A DNA stretch of 64,000 nucleotides from DATLMR01 sp964615905. Lineage in GTDB: Bacteria > Acidobacteriota > Blastocatellia > UBA7656. Shown piece by piece: positions 53,519 through 62,279 of the stretch. The DNA is taken from the NCBI GenBank assembly GCA_964615905.1, contig CAZTUB010000015.1, positions 1-64,000 on the forward strand. Reading direction: 5' to 3'. Every line of letters starts with the position of its first letter. Within the stretch, counting starts at the first letter, position 1. The position numbers and the translations under genes were made by a program. Under the pieces are notes generated by a model. The model was not told the origin of the DNA and made no database searches. It worked only from the letters and a program-made list of their open reading frames with translations.

Positions 53519-55972
53519 CTATAGCTGCACTCTTCGCAGTCGTAATGCATTGCCGATCACGGACACGGAGCTGAGGCTCATGGCCGCGCTCGCGATCATC
53601 GGGCTGAGCAACAACCCGAACGCCGGGTACAGAACTCCCGCCGCTATCGGCACCCCGAGCGCGTTGTAGATGAACGCGAAGAACAGGTTCTGCCTGATGT
53701 TTCTCATAGTGGCCCGGCTCAGCCTGCGAGCCCGCGCTATTCCGCGCAGGTCGCCTTTCACCAGTGTAACACCCGCGCTCTCAATCGCCACGTCCGTACC
53801 TGTCCCCATCGCGATACCCACGTCGGCCTGAGCCAGCGCAGGGGCGTCGTTCACGCCGTCCCCGGCCATCGCTATGACGTGCCCCGCGCTTTGGAGGCGT
53901 TTTACGACCTCGATCTTTTGTTCCGGCAGTACGTCGGCGTCCACCTCGTCGATCCCTAACTTCCGCGCCACAGCTTCGGCCGTAGTGCGATTGTCGCCAG
54001 TGAGCATTCGGATCCGAATGCCTTCCCGGTGGAGAATCTGGATGGCCTCCATTGTCGACTCTTTAATCGGGTCGGCGACGGCCAGGAGCCCGGCCGGCTT
54101 CCCATCGATAGCGACAAACATGACGGTCGCTCCTTCGCCGCGCAACTGGTCGGCTCGTTCAAGAAGATCACCATGGGCAATGTTCAACTGCTCAAGCAGT
54201 TTGCTATTACCCAGAGCGACCGTATGGCGGTCTACTTTGCCAACCACTCCCTTCCCAGTGATAGATTGGAACTCTTCGGCCTCAGACAATTTCAACCCTC
54301 TTTGCTCAGCACCGGCTACGATGGCTGCGGCAAGCGGGTGCTCGCTGCCCCGCTCGACGCTTGCCGCGAGACGCAAAACTTGCGACTCGTCAAAGTCCGG
54401 CAGCGCGATTACTGAAGTCAGTCGGGGCTTGCCCTCGGTGAGCGTGCCAGTCTTGTCAACTACGAGCGTGTCAACTTTTTCAAGCACCTCAAGAGCTTCG
54501 GCATTCTTTATGAGAACCCCGGCGGCCGCGCCCCGGCCTACACCGACCATAATGGACATAGGCGTGGCGAGTCCCAGAGCACAGGGGCAGGCGATTATCA
54601 GCACGGCTACAGCGTTTACTATGGCGTGTGCCATGCGTGGCTCCGGCCCGACTATGCTCCACACTATAAATGTGATTACGGCCGTCACAAGGACCGCGGG
54701 CACAAAGTAGGCAGCCACCTTGTCAACGAGACGCTGAATAGGTGCGCGGCTGCGCTGTGCCTCTGCAACCATACGCACGATCTGAGCGAGAAGCGTGTCG
54801 CTGCCGACTCGCTCTGCCTTCATGATAAAGCTGCCTGTGGTGTTGACCGTGCCGCCGGTCACTTTGCCGCCCTTCTTCTTTTCGACCGGCAGCGGCTCGC
54901 CCGTGACCATCGCTTCATCTATGAAGCTGCTGCCTTCGATGACTGTTCCGTCCACGGGCACTTTCTCTCCTGGGCGGACCCGCAGATTATCACCCACCTT
55001 GATCTGGTCGAGGGGGATCTCCTCTTCCGTGCCGTCATCCTTTATTAGCCTCGCGTTCTTCGGGGCGAGGCCGAGCAGGGCTTTGATAGCGCCGCTCGTC
55101 TGGCTCCTCGCCCGTAGCTCTAAGACTTGCCCTAACAGGACCAGGACTATGATTACAGCAGAGACCTCGAAGTAGACGCCCACCTGATCGCCGTGACTTC
55201 GGAACGAGGCAGGGAAGATGTCCGGGAAGAAGGTGGCGACGACGCTATACAAGTAGGCCACGCCCGTGCCAATCGCGATCAGGGTGAACATGTTGAGGCT
55301 GCGATTAACTACGGACGCCCACCCTCGCACAAAGAACGGCCACCCGGCCCAGAGCACGACCGGGGTGGCAAAAGCCAACTGAATGAATTGGAGAAGGCGG
55401 GTTGAAACGGCGTGCTGTAGGGGCTGGCCTGGGATCAGGTCCGACATGGCGATAAGGAACAACGGTATCGTGAGGACGAACCCGACTTTAAAGCGGCGCG
55501 TCATGTCTACCAGTTCTTCGTTCGCTTCGTCGCCCGTGACAGTTCTGGGCTCCAAGGCCATACCACATATCGGACAGAACCCCGGCTCATCTCGGATAAT
55601 CTCAGGGTGCATCGGGCAGGTGTATTCTGTCTTTGTAGCTGGCGCTTTAATCTCAACTGGCTCCAAAGCCATCCCACACTTAGGGCAAGGGCCGGGTCCT
55701 TCTTGCCGAACCTCCGGGTGCATTGGACAGGTGTACTCGTCGCCAGTACCGGTAACTCTCTGCGGCGCAGAGCGAATTGAAGTTACGGCATCACTCTCAA
55801 GAGGCTTAATAAATCTGGCGGGCTCGACCCGAAACTTCTCAAGACATGATTTGCTGCAAAAGTAGAATGTCTTTCCATCGTGCTCGAAAGACCCGGCGGC
55901 GGCTTCGGGGTCTACGCTCATACCGCACACCGGGTCGGTCACTTCCACCCCTTCGATTGATGTCGTTTTCAT
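53519..55972 (-). CDS. copA: copper-exporting P1B-type ATPase with YHS and two heavy-metal-binding domains
   Basis: 817 residues. The N-terminus has a YHS domain (DPVCGMSVDPEAAAGSFEHD, then FCSKSCLEKF) and two metal-binding CPMHPE...CPKCGM / CPICGM modules instead of HMA domains. Core: IIACPCALGLATP (Cu site CPC), phosphorylation loop DKTGTLTEGKP, HP motif SEHPLAAAI, and hinge GDGVNDAPALAQADVGIAMG. Exports Cu(I) to the periplasm. Downstream of merR on the same strand, 60 bases apart, and so under its promoter. Confidence 0.95.
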   Translation of the reverse strand: MKTTSIEGVEVTDPVCGMSVDPEAAAGSFEHDGKTFYFCSKSCLEKFRVEPARFIKPLESDAVTSIRSAPQRVTGTGDEYTCPMHPEVRQEGPGPCPKCGMALEPVEIKAPATKTEYTCPMHPEIIRDEPGFCPICGMALEPRTVTGDEANEELVDMTRRFKVGFVLTIPLFLIAMSDLIPGQPLQHAVSTRLLQFIQLAFATPVVLWAGWPFFVRGWASVVNRSLNMFTLIAIGTGVAYLYSVVATFFPDIFPASFRSHGDQVGVYFEVSAVIIVLVLLGQVLELRARSQTSGAIKALLGLAPKNARLIKDDGTEEEIPLDQIKVGDNLRVRPGEKVPVDGTVIEGSSFIDEAMVTGEPLPVEKKKGGKVTGGTVNTTGSFIMKAERVGSDTLLAQIVRMVAEAQRSRAPIQRLVDKVAAYFVPAVLVTAVITFIVWSIVGPEPRMAHAIVNAVAVLIIACPCALGLATPMSIMVGVGRGAAAGVLIKNAEALEVLEKVDTLVVDKTGTLTEGKPRLTSVIALPDFDESQVLRLAASVERGSEHPLAAAIVAGAEQRGLKLSEAEEFQSITGKGVVGKVDRHTVALGNSKLLEQLNIAHGDLLERADQLRGEGATVMFVAIDGKPAGLLAVADPIKESTMEAIQILHREGIRIRMLTGDNRTTAEAVARKLGIDEVDADVLPEQKIEVVKRLQSAGHVIAMAGDGVNDAPALAQADVGIAMGTGTDVAIESAGVTLVKGDLRGIARARRLSRATMRNIRQNLFFAFIYNALGVPIAAGVLYPAFGLLLSPMIASAAMSLSSVSVIGNALRLRRVQL

Positions 55973-56031
55973 ATCTAGCTCCGTATCGCCTGGCGCTTCC
56001 TTGCCATTCGCGAGGCGCTCGTTTAAGGCGT

Positions 56032-56532
56032 TTATCGCTTCCTTCTTTGCACCTTTCTAGAATCGCTCACGCCCTGCTCGACTTTGGCAGTTTCGATCAG
56101 CCCGCAGATGTGACCGGGCGCGCGCCCTACCCTGTCCCACTCTTCGAGTGTCGCGGCCAGCTCTTTTCGGTAGCGGGCCATCTCCCGCATTCGCTGGTCC
56201 AGTTCTTCCAACCGGTTCCGCACGATCTCTCTCACCTCTTCGCAAGGGCTGTGCCCGCTGCGCGCGTCATCTATCACTTTCTTGATTTCGTCGAGCGAGA
56301 AGCCGAGGACCTGCGCCCGCTTGATGAAACTCAGGCGGTCCAGCACGTCGCCCGAATACATTCGGTAACCGCCGTAGGTGCGAGCGGGCCTGTCAAGCAA
56401 CCCGCTCTTTTCATAAAACCTCAGCGTCTCTATGCCTATCCCTGTCTGCCGAGCCACCTCGCCAATCTTTAACACATAGCGGTTTTGCGCCTCGTCAGCT
56501 ACATCTTCATCCTTGAAGGCCCTCTTCCGCAT
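56032..56532 (-). CDS. MerR-family metal-responsive activator
   Basis: 166 residues. HTH: LKIGEVARQTGIGIETLRFY and YEKSGLLDRPARTYGGYRMY. Dimerisation helix ELDQRMREMARYRKELAATL. Metal residues: GHSPCEEV and a C-terminal loop APGHICGLIE. The Cys/His placement resembles ZntR/CadR/PbrR more than CueR, which needs two C-terminal Cys. Since it drives a copper-type ATPase, ion specificity is open. Distorts the promoter at 56557-56588. Confidence 0.92.
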   Translation of the reverse strand: MRKRAFKDEDVADEAQNRYVLKIGEVARQTGIGIETLRFYEKSGLLDRPARTYGGYRMYSGDVLDRLSFIKRAQVLGFSLDEIKKVIDDARSGHSPCEEVREIVRNRLEELDQRMREMARYRKELAATLEEWDRVGRAPGHICGLIETAKVEQGVSDSRKVQRRKR

Positions 56533-56556
56533 CGTCTCATTTCTCCTCTCACTTAT

Positions 56557-56588
56557 AGCATAGACCCTGTAGTCGGCTATAGAGTCAA
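56557..56588 (-). promoter_or_regulatory. MerR-type promoter/operator of merR-copA
   Basis: Minus strand: -35 TTGACT (56583-56588), 20-base spacer containing the near-palindrome ACTCTATAGC/CGACTACAGGGT, -10 TATGCT (56557-56562). The long 20-bp spacer and dyad between the hexamers are diagnostic of MerR-controlled promoters. It lies 25 bases before merR and should drive merR and copA. Confidence 0.85.
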
Positions 56589-56895
56589 GAAAAAAACAAT
56601 AATCCTGTACGGGGCTCTTTATTCTCAGCCCGCCGGGCTGATGCTCAAACTAACTCCAGGCGCGAGCGTGACCCTAATAACCGCCTCTGTAACCGTTATG
56701 TCCCCGCAACTATTGATTCCTCCCTTGAAGCCTCGTAGCGGCGGGTTGATTGATAGCTCTCACAGTCGGTACGATTATTGCAAGGAATTCATCAACGCCA
56801 CAGCGTGCCAGGGGTGCGGGTGACCGTGAAGGAAAGGTCTACCTTCCCGCCTTAGCCGCGTTGCGGGCTAAATTATAATTTCAAGGAGTCATTTG
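56589..56895 (+). other. intergenic leader with hairpin
   Basis: No convincing gene between the merR promoter and the 56896 gene. At 56852-56871 TTAGCC...GGCTAA forms a short hairpin followed by an A-T run (AATTATAATTT), directly before the ribosome site AAGGAG (56883-56888). It could be an attenuator or a terminator of upstream transcription. Confidence 0.4.
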
Positions 56896-57279
56896 ATGGT
56901 AAGAAGGTTCATTATAGCAAGCTTGGTCGCGGGGTTACTTGTAGCTGTAGCTTCCGCGGCCGGGGCGCATGATAAAGTGAAGCTCACCGGCTATGTTGTA
57001 GACGTGATGTGCGCCGCAAGTCACGTAAAGGACGCGCCGGATGACGCGATGAAATTTGCCGCCGGGCACACCAAAGAGTGCGGATTGATGCAGGAGTGCA
57101 TCAAGAGCGGGTACGGCATATTTAGTGACGGGAAGTGGTACCCGTTCGACGAGAAGGGTAATGAGTTGTCGAAGGCGATCTTCGAAAAGACGGCCAGGAA
57201 AGACCACATCAAGGTGACGGTCGAGGGGATGACTCACGACGGCAAGTTACTGGTACAAAGCATCACCGAAACAGAGTAG
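56896..57279 (+). CDS. secreted Cys-containing OB-like protein
   Basis: 127 residues from ATG 56896 with AAGGAG 7 bases upstream. Signal IIASLVAGLLVAVASAAGA. Mature: VKLTGYVVDVMCAASHV, HTKECGLMQECIKSGYGIFS, then IKVTVEGMTHDGKLLV. The Cys/His spacing (C...H...H..C....C) looks like a metal or redox site. It is akin to the N-terminal domain of the TlpA protein at 20231 and to acidobacterial secreted proteins of unknown function that carry a D..C and HT.EC pattern. Ends with a strong terminator, so it is monocistronic. Confidence 0.7.
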   Translation: MVRRFIIASLVAGLLVAVASAAGAHDKVKLTGYVVDVMCAASHVKDAPDDAMKFAAGHTKECGLMQECIKSGYGIFSDGKWYPFDEKGNELSKAIFEKTARKDHIKVTVEGMTHDGKLLVQSITETE

Positions 57280-57311
57280 AATCAAACACAACAACTTCTT
57301 AAGCGTGTTGG

Positions 57312-57346
57312 CCGCGCCGGCTTTTGAAAGCCGGCGCGGTCTTCAT
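57312..57346 (+). terminator. intrinsic terminator after the Cys protein gene
   Basis: CCGCGCCGGCTTT and AAAGCCGGCGCGG form a 13-bp perfect stem, 33 bases after the stop at 57279, followed by TCTTCATTT. Strong GC stem with a short T-rich tail. Confidence 0.75.
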
Positions 57347-57729
57347 TTGGGAGCTATAAGCGATAATGAGACCCTGAGATCGCAGTACCAATCTTCCGCG
57401 TCCTGCCGGACCGGATCTGATGGGTTTAATACCAGGACGCGCACCGCCTGACAGTGAATGTGTTGTTGCATTTCAAACAGCGGTGTGTCATTTCAGGCAT
57501 TAAGGTACTTGCAAGATTTGAAGCCTGTTTGATTGTGCACTGGCAACTGGGATTGGTAGTGGTCGGAACGACCCCGGGTATGGATATACATACCCACACA
57601 GGCTGAAAGGCTTTCTTTTCATGTTCGTGGCAAACCTTTTGCTTTGTTTATGCGCCTGGCTTTTTCAGCGGACGCGATGAACCCGGCTACCGGTTGTGAA
57701 GCATTAGCTTATTTGTTAGATTCTTATTA
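57347..57729. other. intergenic with palindromic site
   Basis: No gene visible in ~380 bases. GGGTATG-GATATA-CATACCC (57576-57595) is an exact interrupted palindrome, ~135 bases before the next gene, and could be an operator. An A-T stretch follows near 57700-57729 as promoter candidate. Confidence 0.45.
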
Positions 57730-58227
57730 ATGCGCGTTGTGAAGTACCCACTAACGGTCGTCTTATTAACCGCTCTGAGCGTAGGGCTGGTGTACTCGCA
57801 GCTGTGCAATACCGTCTGCGCTTTCTACGGGTGTTCGCCCTCAGCGGTGGCTAGGAACCTGGCGACCGGCGGCTTTATGGACGCCTCGCGCGAGGAGACC
57901 CGGTCTGACTGCAGCAAGCATAATCAGGCCGGGCACCAGGGCGGCAAAGACCAGGCCAGGGACTCACAGGCCGAACCCCGTTCTGCGCCTCAACGTCAGG
58001 GTGATCCGCACGGTTCAGGGGGCTGCCCTTCACACGCCGATCATGCGGTCGTTATCTCAACGGCCTCGGCCTCATCTTGTGCGGCAACGCTTTCAAACTT
58101 GCAAGTTGTGGACGGCGAATTTCTAGTGGAGGACAGCACGCCGGCTAAAATGCTCGCGGGCCAGTCTTCCATAGCCAGACCTGACAGGTCACCACCCAGG
58201 CGCACAGTTTCGGTGCTCAGAATCTAA
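57730..58227 (+). CDS. short secreted protein at head of the cytochrome/TolC module (family A)
   Basis: 165 residues. N-terminal segment TVVLLTALSVGLVYSQLCNT, then CAFYGCSP, a hydrophilic low-complexity middle with QAGHQGGKDQARD and GGCPSHADH, and a C-terminus RPDRSPPRRTVSVLRI. Shares layout and ending with the proteins at 19740 and 38363. No known domain. Precedes the cytochrome c-TolC fusion gene by 166 bases. Confidence 0.55.
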   Translation: MRVVKYPLTVVLLTALSVGLVYSQLCNTVCAFYGCSPSAVARNLATGGFMDASREETRSDCSKHNQAGHQGGKDQARDSQAEPRSAPQRQGDPHGSGGCPSHADHAVVISTASASSCAATLSNLQVVDGEFLVEDSTPAKMLAGQSSIARPDRSPPRRTVSVLRI

Positions 58228-58294
58228 TCTCCTTCCACCCTAGTCGAGGGTCACAGGCCGAAGTGTGCTTCCAGGCCGATAATCCCTTTTCGTT

Positions 58295-58352
58295 TGTAGC
58301 TCGTTTTTGTGTGTAGCCTGTTTTTTTATGTGTAGCTTGTTTTGTGTGTAGC
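58295..58352 (+). repeat. four tandem TGTAGC repeats
   Basis: TGTAGC followed by a CTG/TTG/TCG + T-run unit occurs at 58295, 58312, 58331 and 58347, spaced 17, 19 and 16 bases. It lies between the short secreted gene and the ribosome site of the fusion gene. Possible regulator array or simple tandem expansion. Confidence 0.7.
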
Positions 58353-58393
58353 TTGTGCTGCTTTCTACAGACTTCTTGTAAAGGAGAATGAAC

Positions 58394-60439
58394 ATGCGGA
58401 ACGAACAACCGCGCGCGGAGCGGCTCAGAAGAAAGCCGACCCCCTCCATAAAAGTCGCGGTCGCAACTCTGTTTCTTACATTTCTGATCATGGGTTTCAT
58501 GCCTGAGGGAAGGAGCCGTGCGGAGACGCTCCCGCAAACCTCCGAGTCGACGAACCCGTTGCCTGCCACTGATCAGAACATCGCGCTCGGGATGGATCAC
58601 TTCACCGCCAATTGCGCGGGCTGTCATAGTGAAACCGGCAAGGCCGACACCGCGCGCGCCAAAGCCGTGCGCGCGGCAGACCTCACCTCACAAAAGACGC
58701 AGTCTAAATCAGACGCGGAGCTCTTCAAAATTATATCGGGCGGCGTTCCGGGGTCGGCCATGCCCGCTTTCGGCAAAACGCATAAGCCCGATGAGATATG
58801 GCAGACGATACTGTTTTTGAGAAAGCTGCCGACGCTCACGCCCGACGAGAAACAAAGGCTTGAAGCTGCCATGCCTGAAAGCGCGCACCACAGGCACGGC
58901 GCCAAAGAAGAGGCAGGCCAGCACTCCCATGCAGAACCGGCAAAACAGGATGCCGTCAAACCTCCGGCAGATAAGCAAGAGCCTGTGGCCGGACATCAAC
59001 ATCAACCACAACAAAGTCAACCACAAAAAACCCAGCAACCGGCCACCGGCGCTGCGCCATCGCGTCAGGCTCAGCCCGCCGCTGCCGACCCGCACGCCGG
59101 GCACCAGATGCCCGCCGGCCAGCCGCAACAGACCGCGCCGGCGGGGCCGGTGATTACTCTCGCGGACGTAGAGCGGATGGCCGCGCAGAACAACCCGACG
59201 CTCGCCCAGGCCGAGGCGGCAATCCGCGCCGCGCAAGGCAGGAGGAGGCAGGCGGGGCTCTGGCCCAACCCTATAGTTGGCTATATGGGTGAAGAGCTGA
59301 GCTTCCGCGCGCCTGGAAGGACCAGCGAGCACATGTTCTTTGTGGAGCAGACCATACCCTTGGGCGGCAAGCTCAGGAAAAGCAAGCGCGTATTCGAGCA
59401 GGAAGTGGTCGAAGCCGAGACCGAAGCTTTTGCCCAAAAACAGCGCGTGCTCAACGCCGTCCGCGTCCTCTATTACGAAGCGCTCGGCGCGCAGAGAATG
59501 ATCGACCTGCGCGCCGAGCTGGTCCGGATCGCCCAGGAGGCTGTAAAGACTACGTCCGAGCTTTACAACGTTGGTCAGGCGGACCGCCCGGACTATTTCG
59601 AAGCCGAGATCGAGGCGCAGGAGATCATGCTCGATTTCGAGGAGGCTCAAAACAGCTTGCAACAGTCATGGCAGTTGCTCGCGGCAGTGGCCGGGAACCC
59701 GGCGATGCGACCGGCGCGGCTGGCCGGTAACCTCGAAGAGGGGCTGCCCGCTCTGGACCAGGAGGCCTTGATGGCCACGCTCCTCAGGGACAGCCCCGAG
59801 ATCAGGCGGGCGAGGGCCGAGGTCGAGCGGGCGCGCGCGGTCGTGTCGCGCGCCAAGGCCGAGCGCATCCCGAACCTCTTTTTGCGGGGGGGCATCGGGT
59901 ACAACAACGAGTTGCTCGACGTGGACAACAGGCCGGTCGGTAAAGAAGCATTTATCGAAGCGGGGATCAATCTTCCCATATTCAACCGCAACCAGGGCGG
60001 CATCGCAGCGGCCGAGGCCGAGCTGGCTTTTGCCGAGCGCGACGCACAACGGGTCGATCTGGTCCTGCGCACGCGATTCACACAGGCCTTCACGCAATAC
60101 AGGAATTCGCTCAGGAAAGTGCAGCGCTACCAGCAGGTCGTCTTGCCGCGCGCCGAGAGGGCCTACAATCTGTACCTGGCGAGCTTCAGGCAGATGTCGG
60201 CGTCTTACCCGCAGGTGCTTATCGCACAACGTACGATGTTCCAGGTGCGGGAGGACTACGTGAGGGCGCTCGTAGACGTGCGGGCGAACGCGATCCAGAT
60301 CGAAGGGTTCCTGTTGACAGGCGGCCTAAACGCCCCCCGCTTGCAGCCTTTTGAGGCCGAGGAGGGCGGCGAAAACGCGACCCCCGGGTTTATGCACGGC
60401 AGGCAGGGCGCAGGCGGTGGCCAGGACCGGGACCGGTAG
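58394..60439 (+). CDS. cytochrome c - TolC outer-membrane factor fusion
   Basis: ~681 residues. Start at ATG 58394 because AAGGAG (58381-58386) is too close to ATG 58388. Order: signal or anchor (AVATLFLTFLIMGF, residues ~20-38); class I cytochrome c (~60-145) with FTANCAGCH haem site and SAMPAFG axial Met; a His/Gln/Pro-rich linker (~150-250, e.g. HAGHQMPAGQPQQ); then a full TolC/CzcC-type factor (~255-650) with PIFNRNQGGIAAAEAE and the paired helical repeats. Cytochrome and efflux channel in one chain is unusual. Followed by a multicopper oxidase gene. Confidence 0.88.
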   Translation: MRNEQPRAERLRRKPTPSIKVAVATLFLTFLIMGFMPEGRSRAETLPQTSESTNPLPATDQNIALGMDHFTANCAGCHSETGKADTARAKAVRAADLTSQKTQSKSDAELFKIISGGVPGSAMPAFGKTHKPDEIWQTILFLRKLPTLTPDEKQRLEAAMPESAHHRHGAKEEAGQHSHAEPAKQDAVKPPADKQEPVAGHQHQPQQSQPQKTQQPATGAAPSRQAQPAAADPHAGHQMPAGQPQQTAPAGPVITLADVERMAAQNNPTLAQAEAAIRAAQGRRRQAGLWPNPIVGYMGEELSFRAPGRTSEHMFFVEQTIPLGGKLRKSKRVFEQEVVEAETEAFAQKQRVLNAVRVLYYEALGAQRMIDLRAELVRIAQEAVKTTSELYNVGQADRPDYFEAEIEAQEIMLDFEEAQNSLQQSWQLLAAVAGNPAMRPARLAGNLEEGLPALDQEALMATLLRDSPEIRRARAEVERARAVVSRAKAERIPNLFLRGGIGYNNELLDVDNRPVGKEAFIEAGINLPIFNRNQGGIAAAEAELAFAERDAQRVDLVLRTRFTQAFTQYRNSLRKVQRYQQVVLPRAERAYNLYLASFRQMSASYPQVLIAQRTMFQVREDYVRALVDVRANAIQIEGFLLTGGLNAPRLQPFEAEEGGENATPGFMHGRQGAGGGQDRDR

Positions 60440-60541
60440 AGTTTATGCGACGGCCTCACCGGCGCGGCCGGACAGGTCATGGCTAAGCGAAAGACCATGA
60501 TTAAGCGAAGTTTATAAGGGAGAACTTACAGGAGCAAGAAC

Positions 60542-62047
60542 ATGAATAAGAACAGACGAAGTTTCTTGAGAAGCTCGTTATTTGTCGGGACGGGCCTCGT
60601 GGCCGCTAAAACAGTGTCGGCCCAGCACGAGGGCCACAACATGCCTCAACCTCAAGTCCCAAAAAAGGCGGCCCCCGCGCAACCGCAGGCCCCGCATAAA
60701 CAGGCTCCGCCTAAAGTTGACAGGCCGCCCGCTCCGGTCGGGAACGTGCCCGTCGTGACGCCCGACGCGCCGAAGCTCCCGTGGACGATGGAGAACGGCG
60801 TTAAGGTCTTTCGGTTGACGGCGGAGGTGATCAAGCGCGAGATTCTGCCCGCCAACCCGATGATTGGCGCCAAGGTCCTCGACCTCTGGGGCTTTAATGG
60901 CAGCGTGCCCGGGCCGACCATCGAAGTGAACGAGGGCGACCGGGTCAGATTCATCTTCGAAAACAGGCTACCCGAAGACACAACGATTCACTGGCACGGC
61001 CTTGAAGTGCCCATCGAAATGGACGGCATTCCGTTCGTAAGCCAGCCGCCCGTGAAGCCCGGTGGGACGTTCATATACGAGTTCACGCTCCACCAGAACG
61101 GGACCTTCTTCTACCACTCGCACGGGGCGATGCAGGAGATGATGGGGATGGTAGGTTTTTTCATCATCCACCCCAAGAAGCCCTACAACCCGCCGGTGCA
61201 CAAGGATTTCTGCATCGCGTTACAGGAGTTCGCCGCGCTCCCGAACAACAACATCCCGAACTCGATGGCTATGGAGTTCAACTGGCTGACGATGAACGGG
61301 AAGGCCGGCCCCGCCACCACGCCGATGATCGTCAAGCTCGGTGAGCGGGTGCGCATCAGGTTGATAAACATCGGGATGGACCATCACCCGATCCACATCC
61401 ACGGCCAGCAGTTTTACGTAACGGGCACGGAAGGCGGTCGCATCCCCGAGTCGGCCTGGTTCCCGGGCAACACCGTGTTGGTCGGCGTGGCGCAGTCGCG
61501 CGACATCGAGTTCGACGCCGTCTTCCCGGGCGACTGGATGATCCATTGCCACCTGCCGCACCACATGATGAACAACATGGTTTCTATGGTCGGCCCGATG
61601 GCCCACGCAGGTCATGGCATGCAGACAGGCGCAAGCATGGAAGCAGGCATGGGCATAGTCGAGGGCGAGCACGCCCTGTCGAAGGAGCTGGGGCCGGCGT
61701 TCGGGCGCGGCATGGGCATGGCCGAGCGCGAGAAGGCGACTTCGAACTCCGTCGGTCAGCAGATGGCCGGGCAGCACCAGATGGCCGCCGACCCGCAGGC
61801 GGAGGCCAAGAAGAGGGTTCCCGGGTACCCCCAGGATGAAATGATGATGATGATGGTGATGGACGATTCGGTAGCCAAGCCGGAGACAAACGGCCTGGCC
61901 CCGGGCTGGTCATCCGCCTTTCAAGGGATGATGTCGATGGTTCGGGTACTCCCGCCCGAACAGTACGAAAAGTTGATGGCGGACATAAGGGAAGGCCGCA
62001 TCGAAAAGGCCGGGCCAGAGGAACAACATAAGCATGGCGACGAGTAG
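60542..62047 (+). CDS. Tat-type multicopper oxidase with His/Met-rich ends
   Basis: 501 residues. Signal NRRSFLRSSLFVGTGLVAA, a Pro/His/Gln-rich spacer (QHEGHNMPQPQVPKK), then cupredoxin domains with IHWHGLEVPIEMDGIP, FFYHSHGAMQEMMGM, HPIHIHGQQFYVTG and IHCHLPHHMMNNM. The C-terminal ~110 residues are Met/His-rich (MQTGASMEAGMG, QQMAGQHQMAAD), as in CopA/CueO-type copper oxidases. Oxidises Cu(I) in the periplasm. Directly follows the cytochrome-TolC gene, which could accept or donate electrons. Confidence 0.92.
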   Translation: MNKNRRSFLRSSLFVGTGLVAAKTVSAQHEGHNMPQPQVPKKAAPAQPQAPHKQAPPKVDRPPAPVGNVPVVTPDAPKLPWTMENGVKVFRLTAEVIKREILPANPMIGAKVLDLWGFNGSVPGPTIEVNEGDRVRFIFENRLPEDTTIHWHGLEVPIEMDGIPFVSQPPVKPGGTFIYEFTLHQNGTFFYHSHGAMQEMMGMVGFFIIHPKKPYNPPVHKDFCIALQEFAALPNNNIPNSMAMEFNWLTMNGKAGPATTPMIVKLGERVRIRLINIGMDHHPIHIHGQQFYVTGTEGGRIPESAWFPGNTVLVGVAQSRDIEFDAVFPGDWMIHCHLPHHMMNNMVSMVGPMAHAGHGMQTGASMEAGMGIVEGEHALSKELGPAFGRGMGMAEREKATSNSVGQQMAGQHQMAADPQAEAKKRVPGYPQDEMMMMMVMDDSVAKPETNGLAPGWSSAFQGMMSMVRVLPPEQYEKLMADIREGRIEKAGPEEQHKHGDE

Positions 62048-62083
62048 GGTCGCCCTGAAGGCTGTTTTTCGGCTCTTTAGTTC

Positions 62084-62162
62084 CGGCCAGGCCGACCTGG
62101 CCGTTAGCTCCGCTGCCCTGCGGCTTCGGGGTCACGAATTCCCTCTCCGATTGAAGCCGCAG
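62084..62162 (+). repeat. two hairpins after the oxidase gene
   Basis: CGGCCAGG-CCGA-CCTGGCCG (62084-62103) and a wider CTGCGGCTTC...GAAGCCGCAG pair (62118-62127 with 62153-62162). They lie in the 230-base gap before the DUF2318 gene. Probable mRNA processing or terminator elements. Confidence 0.5.
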
Positions 62163-62279
62163 AGCGCGCGGGGCTCTGACCGAGGGATTGCCGGGCGTAG
62201 TTAAGTCTCGCGCCAGTCGATACCCGGCTTAAGACTGCCGCTGGAAAGGGCGGCATTAAACCAGAAGTGAGGTAATGGT

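Noticed and set aside
56485..56823. 112-codon plus-strand frame over the merR promoter
   Set aside because: Crosses the MerR promoter and the start of merR on the other strand; no domain or ribosome site.
58709..59662. 317-codon frame on the minus strand
   Set aside because: Antisense to the cytochrome-TolC fusion, which has clear domain motifs; composition is that of a shadow frame.
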